Assembly (NCBI GenBank): GCA_028291545.1
Contig: JAQGHR010000038.1
Span: forward strand, 1 to 51,538
Origin: Planctomycetota bacterium
GTDB lineage: Bacteria; Planctomycetota; Planctomycetia; Isosphaerales; Isosphaeraceae
Length of the DNA stretch: 51,538 nucleotides
Direction of reading: 5' to 3'
Positions 33,956 through 43,700 of this stretch are shown here, piece after piece. Positions within the stretch are counted from its first letter, which is position 1; every line of letters starts with the position of its first letter. Position numbers and translations under genes: made by a program. Below the pieces are notes generated by a model. The model did no database searches. It saw nothing but the letters and a program-made list of their open reading frames with translations, and was not told the DNA's origin.

Positions 33956-34916
33956 CGGGGCCGATCTCCCCCGGCCCTTTACGGACGAACGCCCGGGCCA
34001 GGACCGAGCCCACACCGAAGACCAGGACCGTCCCCACCGCCCCGGCCGCCGCCGTCGCGATCCCGAGGCGGTCGGTGCCCAGTAGCGGCCATTGATAGTC
34101 GGGAAAGACGCCGGCCAGGACGACCGGCGCATCCTTTTTCAGGAAGCCAACTTTCGCGCCGACGTGTTCCAGGCCATCGTCCCAGTTCGAAGCGAACGGG
34201 GCGAGGAAGACCGCGACGGACAGCGAGACCGCCACGCCCGCCATGGCGACCTGACCCCATCGCATCACCGAAGAGGCCGGCGGAGCATCCACGTCGTGAA
34301 TCAGGTCGGGACGTGTCAGCAGCACGAACCGGACCACAACACCGGTGATTAACGCCTCGCCCAGCCCGATCGCCGCATGGACCAGCGTCATCCAGCCCAA
34401 AACGGTGAAAAAGCTGCCCCGGCCCCCCACGGCCAGCTCGACGGCGAAGGCCCCGGCCGCCAGGATGACCGAGAGCCAGGCCGCGACCATCGACCCCAGG
34501 AGGATGCCCTTCCGGCCCCCGATCGCGCGACGGATCGGGGCGTACATCGCGTAGCCTCCCAGCGACCCGATCAAGCCCATATTGAGGAAATTGGCCCCGA
34601 GGGCCGTCACGCCGCCGTCGCCATAAAGGAAGCACTGGACGATCAAGACGGCTCCCACCACGCATGCGCCCGCCCAGGGACCGAGGAGCACGCTCGCGAG
34701 CAATCCGCCCAGGAGGTGGCCGGATACGCCCGGCAGGACGGGGAAATTGACCATTTGCGCGGCGAATAAGAAGGCCGACATCATGCCCATCAGCACCACG
34801 GTCTTCTCGCCGCTTTGCCGTTCGAGCCGTCGCAATCCATAGAGAAATCCGACCGCGCCGACAACACCCGTTGCGATGCCCACGGGGGGCGAGAGCACGG
34901 CATCGGGGATATGCAT
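33945..34916 (-). CDS. cbiM: Cobalt/nickel ECF transporter substrate-binding protein with C-terminal PDGLE-like domain
   Basis: This is a 323-residue membrane protein. It begins MHIPDAVLSPPVGIATG; the M-H-I-P-D start is the metal-coordinating N-terminus of CbiM/NikM. The core includes FLFAAQMVNFPVLPGVSGHL then LGGLLASVLLGPWAGA and LGANFLNMGLIGSLGGYAMY, also typical. After about residue 225 a further helix (GQVAMAGVAVSLSVAVFLAP) leads to FASNWDDGLEHVGAKVGFL, a PDGLE-like motif with D for P, and a last helix. This domain stands in for a separate CbiN/NikN subunit. The N-terminal start MHIP is chosen over a longer frame because it is the functional N-terminus and has AGGAG 7 nt upstream. Cobalt or nickel cannot be told apart from sequence alone. 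Confidence 0.93.
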   Translation of the reverse strand: MHIPDAVLSPPVGIATGVVGAVGFLYGLRRLERQSGEKTVVLMGMMSAFLFAAQMVNFPVLPGVSGHLLGGLLASVLLGPWAGACVVGAVLIVQCFLYGDGGVTALGANFLNMGLIGSLGGYAMYAPIRRAIGGRKGILLGSMVAAWLSVILAAGAFAVELAVGGRGSFFTVLGWMTLVHAAIGLGEALITGVVVRFVLLTRPDLIHDVDAPPASSVMRWGQVAMAGVAVSLSVAVFLAPFASNWDDGLEHVGAKVGFLKKDAPVVLAGVFPDYQWPLLGTDRLGIATAAAGAVGTVLVFGVGSVLARAFVRKGPGEIGPDAV

Positions 34917-35485
34917 GATTCGCTCCTGGCGACGGCCACTCACGTCCGGGCCGGTCGTCCCGTTCAATCGGTCGATCAGCGCATATTCGACCCCGGTCGT
35001 CAAGCCGCCGGGGGGGGAAACGTGGACGGATCGGGAGCATCGTGGATGGAAACGGATTCAGGCGACCTGGCATGGCCGTGATCCGCAGGCTCGCAGCGCC
35101 GCAAATTCGGTTCCCAGGGACGACCTCTCTCATGACGTGACCAGGATGAAACTCGGAGGCCTTCCCGATCCGGCATGGATGGGATCGCGTCCACTGGACG
35201 GATTTCGCGATCGACGATTCATCCGGTCCCGATGATGTTCACGAGGGGTCCGCATCCCCTCGCATCGGCTGGCGGAAAAATGAAGGAAGGGGAGTTTCGA
35301 TTCCACTCAGGGGATTTTAATTAAGCGTGAGAGGAGACGGGATCGGACGAATTCCGGACTCGCGCCTGGCTTGGCGAGGCGAACCGTGTGTGAGAGGATG
35401 TCTGCTCGTGTCCGGAGACGGTCGTCCTCGACCGGAACTGGCGGGAATCGGTGGGAGAGTCGAGACGTCGCGGGAGCAAATCGTC
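34917..35485. other. Divergent intergenic region between cbiM and the epimerase gene, 569 bp
   Basis: It contains the second copy of the 32-bp motif (35291-35322). I looked for a cobalamin riboswitch upstream of cbiM and found no convincing B12 box. Open frames across it do not look coding. Confidence 0.5.
35291..35322 (+). repeat. 32-bp non-coding motif, copy 2 (copy 1 at 6734-6765)
   Basis: The site reads GGAGTTTCGATTCC, five variable bases, GGGGATTTT and AATT; 28 or 29 of 32 positions match the copy at 6734-6765. It lies 164 bp before the epimerase start codon. Confidence 0.6.
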
Positions 35486-36427
35486 GTGCGCGTACTGATG
35501 ACGGGCGGCTACGGCTGCATCGGGTCGTGGGTTGCCAAGCAGTTGATCGACGACGGTCAAGACGTCTGGATCTTCGACCTCAAGCAAGATACCCATCGGA
35601 TCGACCTCCTGCTGGATGAAGACCAGAAGGCCCGCGTCCATTTCGTCGAGGGCGACGTCTCCGACGTCAAACGATTGCGAGAAGCGACCGAACAGGTCGG
35701 AGCGACGCATCTGCTCCACCTTGCTGGACTCCAGGTGCCGACCTGCCGGGCCGACCCGATGCTGGGGGCGAGGGTCAACGTCCTCGGGACGCTCGCCGTC
35801 TTCGAGACCGCCCTGGCGCTCAAAGAACAGGTCCGGCGCGTGGTTTACGCCTCGTCGGCCGCCGTTCATGGGCCGAGTGAGGGTACGAACCGGGTCGGCG
35901 ATCAGGTCAGGCTCTCACCCCTCACCCACTACGGGGCGTTCAAGGTTTGCAACGAGCAAAATGCGCGGGTCTACTGGCTCGATCACGGCATTTCGAGCGT
36001 CGGGCTGCGGCCGTGGACGGTCTACGGAGTCGGCCGAGACTTCGGGGTGACGAGCGAACCGACCCGGGCCATCCAGGCCGTTGCGGCGGGGGAGCCCTAC
36101 CACATCAGCTATGGCGGCTCGCAAGACCTTCAGTACGTCGGCGACGTCGCCGCGACCTTCCTCAAGACCTTGACCGCTCCCTTCGACGGCGCCGAGGCGT
36201 TCAACGTCCGTGGTTCCGTCGTTCCGATCGAGCGATTCGTCGCCGCTCTTGAAGACGCCATACCCGCGGCTCGCGGCCTCGTCACCCACGGCGATAAGCA
36301 GTTGCCCATCGCCTTCGACCTGGACGATTCCCGGCTCGACTCGCAGTTTGGCCCGCTCCCTCGGACGACTCTGGAAGCGGGCATCGCGGAGACGTATCGG
36401 AGGTTCAAGGCGATCGGGGAACGCTAG
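35486..36427 (+). CDS. NAD-dependent epimerase/dehydratase (extended SDR)
   Basis: This is a 313-residue extended short-chain dehydrogenase/reductase of the sugar-nucleotide epimerase kind. The N-terminal cofactor motif MTGGYGCIGSWVAKQL fits G-x-x-G-x-x-G and starts at residue 5. D-x-x-D at FDLKQD suits NAD binding. The catalytic elements are VVYASSAAVHG (Ser) and HYGAFKVCNEQNARVYW (Y-x3-K). GLRPWTVYGVGRDFGVTSEP is the usual substrate-side segment. A GTG at 35486 with GGGAG upstream is chosen because the Rossmann motif should begin within the first few residues; the frame is open 53 codons further. No sugar-pathway neighbours; substrate unknown. Confidence 0.87.
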   Translation: MRVLMTGGYGCIGSWVAKQLIDDGQDVWIFDLKQDTHRIDLLLDEDQKARVHFVEGDVSDVKRLREATEQVGATHLLHLAGLQVPTCRADPMLGARVNVLGTLAVFETALALKEQVRRVVYASSAAVHGPSEGTNRVGDQVRLSPLTHYGAFKVCNEQNARVYWLDHGISSVGLRPWTVYGVGRDFGVTSEPTRAIQAVAAGEPYHISYGGSQDLQYVGDVAATFLKTLTAPFDGAEAFNVRGSVVPIERFVAALEDAIPAARGLVTHGDKQLPIAFDLDDSRLDSQFGPLPRTTLEAGIAETYRRFKAIGER

Positions 36428-36538
36428 GGTCCTGGCATGTGTAATATGCGTTTTTAGTGATCTTGGAACGTGAGGCTCCCGGCCGGCCAGGAGTAGGCAG
36501 ACATCGCTCGTCTTGACGTCAGACGGTTGGGGCAGCGT

Positions 36539-37309
36539 TTACTCGCGGACCTTCTCGGGCGTCATCGTCTCGATCGCTGTCATCCCGGGCCCACCCAGGG
36601 TCGCGTACCGGCCAACCAGGCGGGGGCCCTTCTCGATTTTGTAGGCCGAGACGCCGGCTTGGCCTTGAGTCGCCCAGGCCATCGAGAGCACATTTCCTGT
36701 GCGCAGGCCTGTCCCGATGTAGACGAGTTGCCCCAGCTTCGTGTAGGTGACGAGGTAGGCGTCCCCTCGCCGTTCGATCGCGACGTCGTAGTCGATCTTC
36801 TCCCCCTCTGCTCCCTCCGTCTCCGACTTGTATTTTCCGACGATTGCGATCGTCTCGTCAGCGGACCAGGCAGGATGTCGGACGGAGAAGAACATCGTCT
36901 TGGAGCCGGCCCTCGCTTTGAATTCCGAGGGGCGAGACTGGCCGTCGAGGTCCACGCAAGCCTTTAGGAGGTCACCCTCAAATGAGTAGATGCCCAGAAG
37001 CGTCTCACCCTGATGGTCCCCCTGCTTCACAACGAGGTTGAGGGTGCGCGGAGTCTTCGACGGATCGACCTGGAGGGTGCCTGCCTGGACGATCCGGCCG
37101 GCGTCAAAGACCAGGAAGGAATCGGCCCCGAAAAAGAGGCTTCGCTTGCCGAGGGCTTCGGGTTTGACTTCCTCGTCGCCAGTGCGAAGGGCCTCGAACT
37201 TCCATGTGCCCTGGAGGCGCTGGATCTCCTCGCTCGCCTTTGAGGCGGCCGGCGGGTCGTCGGCCAGCACGGACGAGGCTAGAAAGAGAAGGCCGAGGGC
37301 GAACGTCAT
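36539..37309 (-). CDS. TIGR03067-type secreted protein
   Basis: This is a 256-residue protein with a signal peptide (MTFALGLLFLASSVLADDPP, cleavage probably after V-L-A). The mature N-terminus EEIQRLQGTWKFEALRTGDE matches the 'LQGTWK' start of TIGR03067, a domain found mainly in planctomycetes and often many times per genome. SLFFGADSFLVFDAGR and GIYSFEGDLLKACVDLDGQS then RPSEFKARAGSKTMFF continue the pattern, a lipocalin-like beta-barrel being likely. The C-terminal half (DETIAIVGKYKSETEG onward) is an additional beta-rich region. ATG 37309 is chosen to start at the signal peptide. Function unknown. It lies downstream of the giant exoprotein gene on the same strand, 403 bp away. Confidence 0.82.
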   Translation of the reverse strand: MTFALGLLFLASSVLADDPPAASKASEEIQRLQGTWKFEALRTGDEEVKPEALGKRSLFFGADSFLVFDAGRIVQAGTLQVDPSKTPRTLNLVVKQGDHQGETLLGIYSFEGDLLKACVDLDGQSRPSEFKARAGSKTMFFSVRHPAWSADETIAIVGKYKSETEGAEGEKIDYDVAIERRGDAYLVTYTKLGQLVYIGTGLRTGNVLSMAWATQGQAGVSAYKIEKGPRLVGRYATLGGPGMTAIETMTPEKVRE

Positions 37310-37712
37310 GAGGGTCCTCAAGAGTTCTTCTCCGGTTGTGTGAGGGCGAACCCGTCGGTGGCGGCAGCGGCAACGATTCCGATGTGGCGGTGCTTGCCTC
37401 ACGTCCCGAAACGATGACCGAGCCAGTCGTGCGAAGCAAGCATAATCCGCGAGACGAAGCTGTCCCTCATGGATTTCGCCACACGATCGGATCAGGTCGC
37501 ACGCCTACTGGCCCTGAATTAGGGCTGGCGTTCTCAAGTCCGCGCTCCCCGAATACATCAGTCTCGCTTCATGCGATTTTCCTCGGAGTTTGATCGACGG
37601 TCAGCCTTCTGTCCTTGTTCGGATCACGCCAGTTTCGCCGCTGATTCGGTGATCCTGGGGGCTCGCTGCGTTCCCTCCGCCGCGCGAAGACGACAGCCTA
37701 TTCAGGTCTGTT
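37310..37712. other. Intergenic region, 403 bp
   Basis: It lies between the end of the giant exoprotein gene and the TIGR03067 gene (both minus). I see no gene, clear hairpin or repeat; it presumably carries the TIGR03067 promoter. Confidence 0.4.
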
Positions 37713-40700
37713 TCATGTCCGCTTCTTGCGTAGGTATTGACGATGCACCGTGCTCAGGGCCGCATCGTGGACCGCATGGTTGGCAGCGGCGTGCCCGGGT
37801 CTCTTTTCGGAAGAGGAGTCCGCTCGAATCCCATAGCCGACCGCCGCAATCATCTTGGAGTGTGCGAGCGTGGCGTTGGTGCTATCCACTCCCGCGAAGT
37901 ACTGATTGAAGAGTCTCTTGAGCACCGCTCCCTTGAAGAACTTCTGCAGCGGGATGCGTCCCGGCAGGTCGGCCGCCGGGGTGACACCGACGATGGGCTG
38001 GGGGGCGAACGCCAGCTTGTGGAAGGAGGCGAACTGCGTGGCGAAGGTTCCGCCCGCCAGGCCATCGCCCGATGGGAACAACCCGTTGAACTCGCCGTCG
38101 AGGGCGTTGCCGGCAAGGTCGCGGAGACCGCCCGGGTGCGCGGGATCGGAGGCCTGGGCGGTGAACGCGTAGATGCCGCCGGGGAGCAACTTGCCGTGGT
38201 TCATGGTGATGGCCAGCGCCTGCGAGCTGATCCCGGCGGCCGAGGCATGGGTTTGACCGACAGGGGCCGCGATGCGAGAGATCGACGTATTCGGCGAGCC
38301 GAACCGATGGGCCTCGGCGAGCAAGGCGTAGTTGGAGGCGTCGAACAGCGTGGCCGTGTCGAGTCCGGCCCCCAGGTCGTCCAGCGTGAGGAAGACCTGG
38401 CCGGTCAGCCTGGCGAACCGGGCGTCGACGATGCGAGGCCCCTGCGTGTCGATCACCAGCGAACCCTGGGAGGCATTCGGCAGCATCGTCGCGATCGCGG
38501 TCGACGCGCCCGCTCCATCCGTCGCCTGGGCGGTGATGGTGTGAGAGCCGTCGGAGAGTCGTGCCGACGTGATGCTCCAGTGACCCAGAGCGTCCGTCAC
38601 CGTCTGACCGATCAGGTTCGACGTACTGGTGCCCGCCGAGGACTCGTAGAGCCTGACGGTCGATCCCGGCTCGGACTCGCCGGAGAAGACGGGATGATTG
38701 ACGTTCGTGATGCCGTCCGAGTTCGATCGACCGCTGTCGCTCCCCGGATCGAGTCGCCCGCTGAGCGAGATCGGGACATCGGCGACGGTCGCCGTGCTCG
38801 TGATGACGAGGTCCGGGATGGCGCGGCTCGTAATTCGCACCGTGATCGTGAACCGGCCCGGTCCTCCATTCACCTTCGCGTCCGGATAGGTGTGGCTCCC
38901 GCTCACCACGAAGGGCGAGCCGTCGCCTCCCGGCTGCGCGATCGTACCGAGGGAAGTGCCGGAGCCGTCGCCCCAGTCGATCGTGGCTTGGTGATCGTCG
39001 ATCGACGGGGACGGGTTCGGATCGACGAAGCTGGCGACGCAGACGTTGGTGAATGCGCGGCCTTCGACCGTCGTGACGGGCAAGCTGCTGGGGCTGATCG
39101 GCGGCAAGGCGACCGGTTCTTGCACGTTGATGGTCACGGCCGCCGCATTTCCGTCGAGCGATCCATCATTGGGCCGATAGGTGAAGCGATCCGTCCCGTG
39201 GAATCCCGCATCAGGTGTATAAACGAATGACCCCACCGATCGGAGCTGAAGCGTGCCGTGGGCGGGTCCGTTTACGAGCATCGCCGAGAGAGAGTCGCCC
39301 TCGGGGTCGGTGTCGTTGACCAGCACGCCTTGGGCGGCCAGAACGGACAACGAGTCGCCTTGCCTGGTTTCGTACCGATCATCGATCCCGAACGGCGGAG
39401 CATTCACGGCGGCGACAGAGACCGTCACCTGGGCGGTATTCCCGTCAATCGAGCCGTCCTTGGGTCGGTAAGTGAAGCCGTCAGTCCCATGGAAACCAGG
39501 GTCGGGGGTATACGTGAACGAGCCGTCCCCATGCAGCAGGAGCGTGCCGTGCGACGGGCCGGAGACGAGGAGGGCGGTGAGCGCGTCGTGCTCGGGATCG
39601 GTGTCGTTGGCCAGCACGCCCTGGTTCGAGGCGACGTCGAGCGCGGTCGCCTGGCTGGTGGAATAGCCCTCGGCGACCCCCACCGGCGCCGAGTTCACGA
39701 GCGCCACGTCGATCGAGACGATCCTGGGGTAGCCGTCGGATGTGCCGTCGTTCGGGACGTAGCTGAACCGGTCCGTGCCGTGGAAGGCGGGGTCGGGGAT
39801 GTAGCGGAACGAGCCGTCGGCCGAGAGCTGGAGCGAGCCGTGCGACGGGCCAGAGACCAGCCTGGCGGTGATCGGGTCGCCGTCGACGTCCGAGTCGTTG
39901 GCGAGGACGCCCTGAATGCGAGAGAGGGCCAGGACGCCTCTCTGGTTCACCGCATAGTGGTCGTCGACTCCCAGCGGAGCGGTGTTCACGGCGGCGACGG
40001 AGAGCGTCACCCTGGCGGTATTCCCGTCCACGGTTCCATCGTTGGCCGCGTAGGAGAACTCGTCGGCTCCATGAAACCCCGGGGCCGGGGTGTAGACGAA
40101 CGATCCATCGGGATGAAGCTGAAGCGTGCCGTGAGTTGGGGCCGATACGACGCGCGCCGTCAAGGCATCGCCGTCGGCGTCCGAGTCGTTCGCCATGACG
40201 CCTTGGTTAACTCCGACGTTCAGGACCATTCCCTGGGTCAGTGAGAACGCGTCATCAATCGCGACCGGGGGATGGTTCTGAGGAGACGCAACGCCCGTGA
40301 TCGAGACATTGGTGAGGCCCACGGTGCTCGTCGCCGAGCCGAACCCCAGGAGGTCGAAGTACAGAGTTGCCGTCGTCCCGGCGGGCACGCCACGGAGATC
40401 CGCGGTGACCATACGCGACCCGCCCTGAGCGACGATCCCGACCTGCGCCCCGGCGTAGACTTCCCCGGTTTGCTGGACGTTCAAGAACGCGTCGGTCTGA
40501 CCCAACCCCAGGGCCGTCCCGACGAGCGACGTCTTCGTCTTCGAGTCCAGCAGCGCAATCTCAAAGGCGTCGGGCGGGCTGTTCGGCCCGTTCGACTTCA
40601 GATTGAACTGGGGCAGCGTGAACTGGAGGGTGGTTGTCCCCTGGGGGATCACGAAGGTCTGCGAGAACTCGGTCAGCTCCGAGGAATTCTCGCCCAGCAT

Positions 40701-43700
40701 CGCCATTCCGCCGGCGATGGAGCCGGCTCCGTACACGGTCCATCCGTAGTTCGGATTGAGAGGATCGCCAACGGAAAAATCGCCATTGAGGAGGCCCGTG
40801 TGTGCAGCCTTGACGGCGTCCGGCAGCGCGGGTTTCAACGACGGAGCTGCGGGCGGCAAGATCGGGGGGTTGGGTGCGAATCGCCAGGCGTTGAAGGCGG
40901 TGACGTCGGCGTTGGGCGCCGTGCCCGTGTCCTGCAACCCAAGGGGGGAGTTCACGGTGTTGATGTCTTGGCGGTACGTGAGCAGAGCAGCGGTGAGCGG
41001 GAGGTCCGACTGGGATTCGAGCCCCATCGCCGCCTGGAGGAGCTGCGTGTTATCGGTGCCGAACGTCAGGTTGGGGCTGTACCCGGTGCCCGAGGCCATG
41101 ATGTCGTTGGGATAAACGTCCTTGACGGTGTACCCCAGTTTGGTGCCGGGCATGTTGACCTTCAGATACGCATCCTCCAGCCCGAACGTATGGCCGAGTT
41201 CGTGGCTGACGGTGTCCGCGAGGAACTCACCGAAGTTCGCGGCCGGGAACCCCCGAGCCTCGACGGAATCCCATTCAATCATCGGCGATATCGCGAATGC
41301 CGCCTTGTTGCGACGATTCGGATTGAGCGCATCGGCCAGCGCGTACTGGAGCGCGGCCTGGCTGAGGTTGGGAGAAACGAGGTACTTGCGAAGCTGTTCC
41401 TCGGTGTGGAGCGCGCTGTCGTCGTGATCGTTGACGTCATAATCGGCCACCCCGAACTGCCCTGCGGCGATGTCCCCCCAACTGGAGACGACCTCGGCAT
41501 CGACGCTCTTGAAGTCGAAGGCGTTGTAGGGCCCGACGATGGTCAGGTTATAGTCCTGCTTCACCGCGGCAACGAGCGCATCGTACTGGGGATTGAGGAC
41601 GTCCTTGTATTCGTCGTTGACGTCGAAAGTCTTGCCGGGGAGGTAGTTCTTGACCATGTCGACGAACTTCTCCGACGCGATGTATTCCGCGCCGGAGTCG
41701 ATGGTGTAGTACCAGGTGAGCGAACCATCGGGGTCCCCGGTCGGACGGCTCTGGAGCGCGGCGATGACCCGCTTCAGCTCGTTCTTGAAGTCCACTTCCT
41801 TGAGGTCGATGACCGTCCTCGGCGTGGCTCGTCCCGAGACGTCGAGGGTGCCGATCGTCAACCCGTCGATCGAGATCGTCGCCGTGTCCTTCTTGCGGGT
41901 GATCGGGTTGCTGAGGGCCGAGGGAATGGCGGGGACCGAGGGATCGAACGTCCAGACTGCCGTGGTATCGGCCTGCACGGACGGCCCGTACTGGAACTCG
42001 TCGGCGTTCTGCCCGCTGAAGGCGGTTGGCGACGAAATCGGAAGTGAGACGTCGATATCCTTCTCTCGGACGAATCCGCCGGGCCCGTCCGCGAAGGTGT
42101 TGAGGAAGACGGCCGTCTTGCCGGTCTGGTTCACGGCCTGAGCGGCGTCGACGACATCGACCCAGCGATAGAGGTAATAGGTCGATGTCGTGATCGTCTC
42201 GCTCGTGTTGCCGTCGGAGTCGCTGCGAATGATCGTGATTTTCGAGCCGTAGAGCCGATCTCGCGTCATGTTCTTGGGGCCGAAGAGCGATTTGCCGGAG
42301 GAATCGAGCCCGGCGAGCAGCTCCGCGTACGGCCTGGCGATCGCGTCGAAACGAGCCGTCTTCCCGGAGCCCGCGGCCAGGGTGATCGTCTGCGTCGCCA
42401 GATCCAGGTCGGAGTCCTTCGTCTTCTTCATGAAGTCGGCGAGAGGACCGTCCACGAGGATCGTGATCGTGCTGTCGCCCTGACCCGCGGCCGGGGCGCT
42501 AAAGGTTTGCGGCTTCGCGAATGCCACGCCGAGCGAGTCACCGACCAGCAGCGGAAGGACGACGGTCTCGCCCTCGACGGCCGTGATCTTGTGCGAGAAG
42601 CGGAGATTGTCCACCCAGACCACGGAGTCGAGCTTGTTCACTAGTCCTGGCGCGCTGAGAGAAACCGTGAGCGTACCGACCCGGCCCCGGGCCTCCGGGG
42701 GGACCGCCAGCTCGATTGGCGTGAATCCGTTCGACTTGGACGAGACGGCGGTGGTTCCCAGGTCAAACCGCTGCACGGCACCGGGCGTGGACGGATCGTC
42801 GAGGTTGAGGACGACGTGAAGCTGATCGTTGGAGTCGGCCTCACGCACCGACAGGTCGAAGAGGAAGACGCCCGCGTCCTTGGGGATGACGAGCCGATTG
42901 TGGGTGATCTCCGTCCGTTCGGGCGTGATCAGGCCGGTGATGGGGTCGGTGGTCGTCTTGCCGAGCTGAAGGGCGTGATTGATCTTCCCCGAGGCGTTCA
43001 GATTGGTGAGGGTCGTGAGCGTGGCCTCGTCGTAACTCGGCCCGATGCCCGCGAGGTCCAGCAAAACATCGACCCGTGAGAAACCGGGCGTGACTTCGAA
43101 GGACGAGAGATTCGCGATCGCGCCGATGGCAGGGAAGGCCGCGACCGCGTCGGCGGTTGCGATCAGGCCGACCAGCGACTCGCCCAGGTTGTCGGCCGTC
43201 GATCCGCCGTGGAAGGACCAGCCGGGAATCTCCTCGTTCGACGGCCTGGAAACGTCCAGAGGCGCGGGGAATCGTGCCTGAAGCGGCCGGGTGCCGGCGT
43301 CGAAGCGACCGTTGAAGACCGACGGTACGGCGGCTTCGGCCTTGCCGACGACCGTGTTGTCCTGCGAGACCGCCGTGCGATTCACCTTCGACTTCGGACG
43401 GTCGGCGGCGCCTCCGCCGAGCACCGAGTAGAACCAACCCTCGCCGACACCTTCCGACGGGTTCGCGTTGCTGGTGAAGTAACTCGCGTTGAGGCCGGCG
43501 GGAAGAGGCTTCGCGGCCTCGCCGTACCAGTACCACGGGATCCCGTTCCCGCCGAACGGGTCGAGATTCTTGTCGGCCTGGCTGCGGTCGATCGGCTCGG
43601 GAGCACCTTGAAGGGCGGCGAAGTTCGGGTCGGCGAGGGAATTGGGAAACTGCGACAGTCCGAGGTCCGCGGTCCCGGCGTACCACGACAGGACGCGGCG

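Noticed and set aside
35000..35194. Short frame upstream of cbiM on the minus strand
   Set aside because: Pro/Arg-rich translation with no conserved feature; it lies in a divergent control region.
34917..35300. Cobalamin riboswitch upstream of cbiM
   Set aside because: No B12 box or matching stem arrangement could be found by eye; a covariance-model search for the cobalamin riboswitch would settle it.
37737..39230. Long plus-strand frame opposite the end of the giant gene
   Set aside because: Shadow of the GC-rich minus-strand gene, with Arg/Val/Gly-biased composition and no motif.
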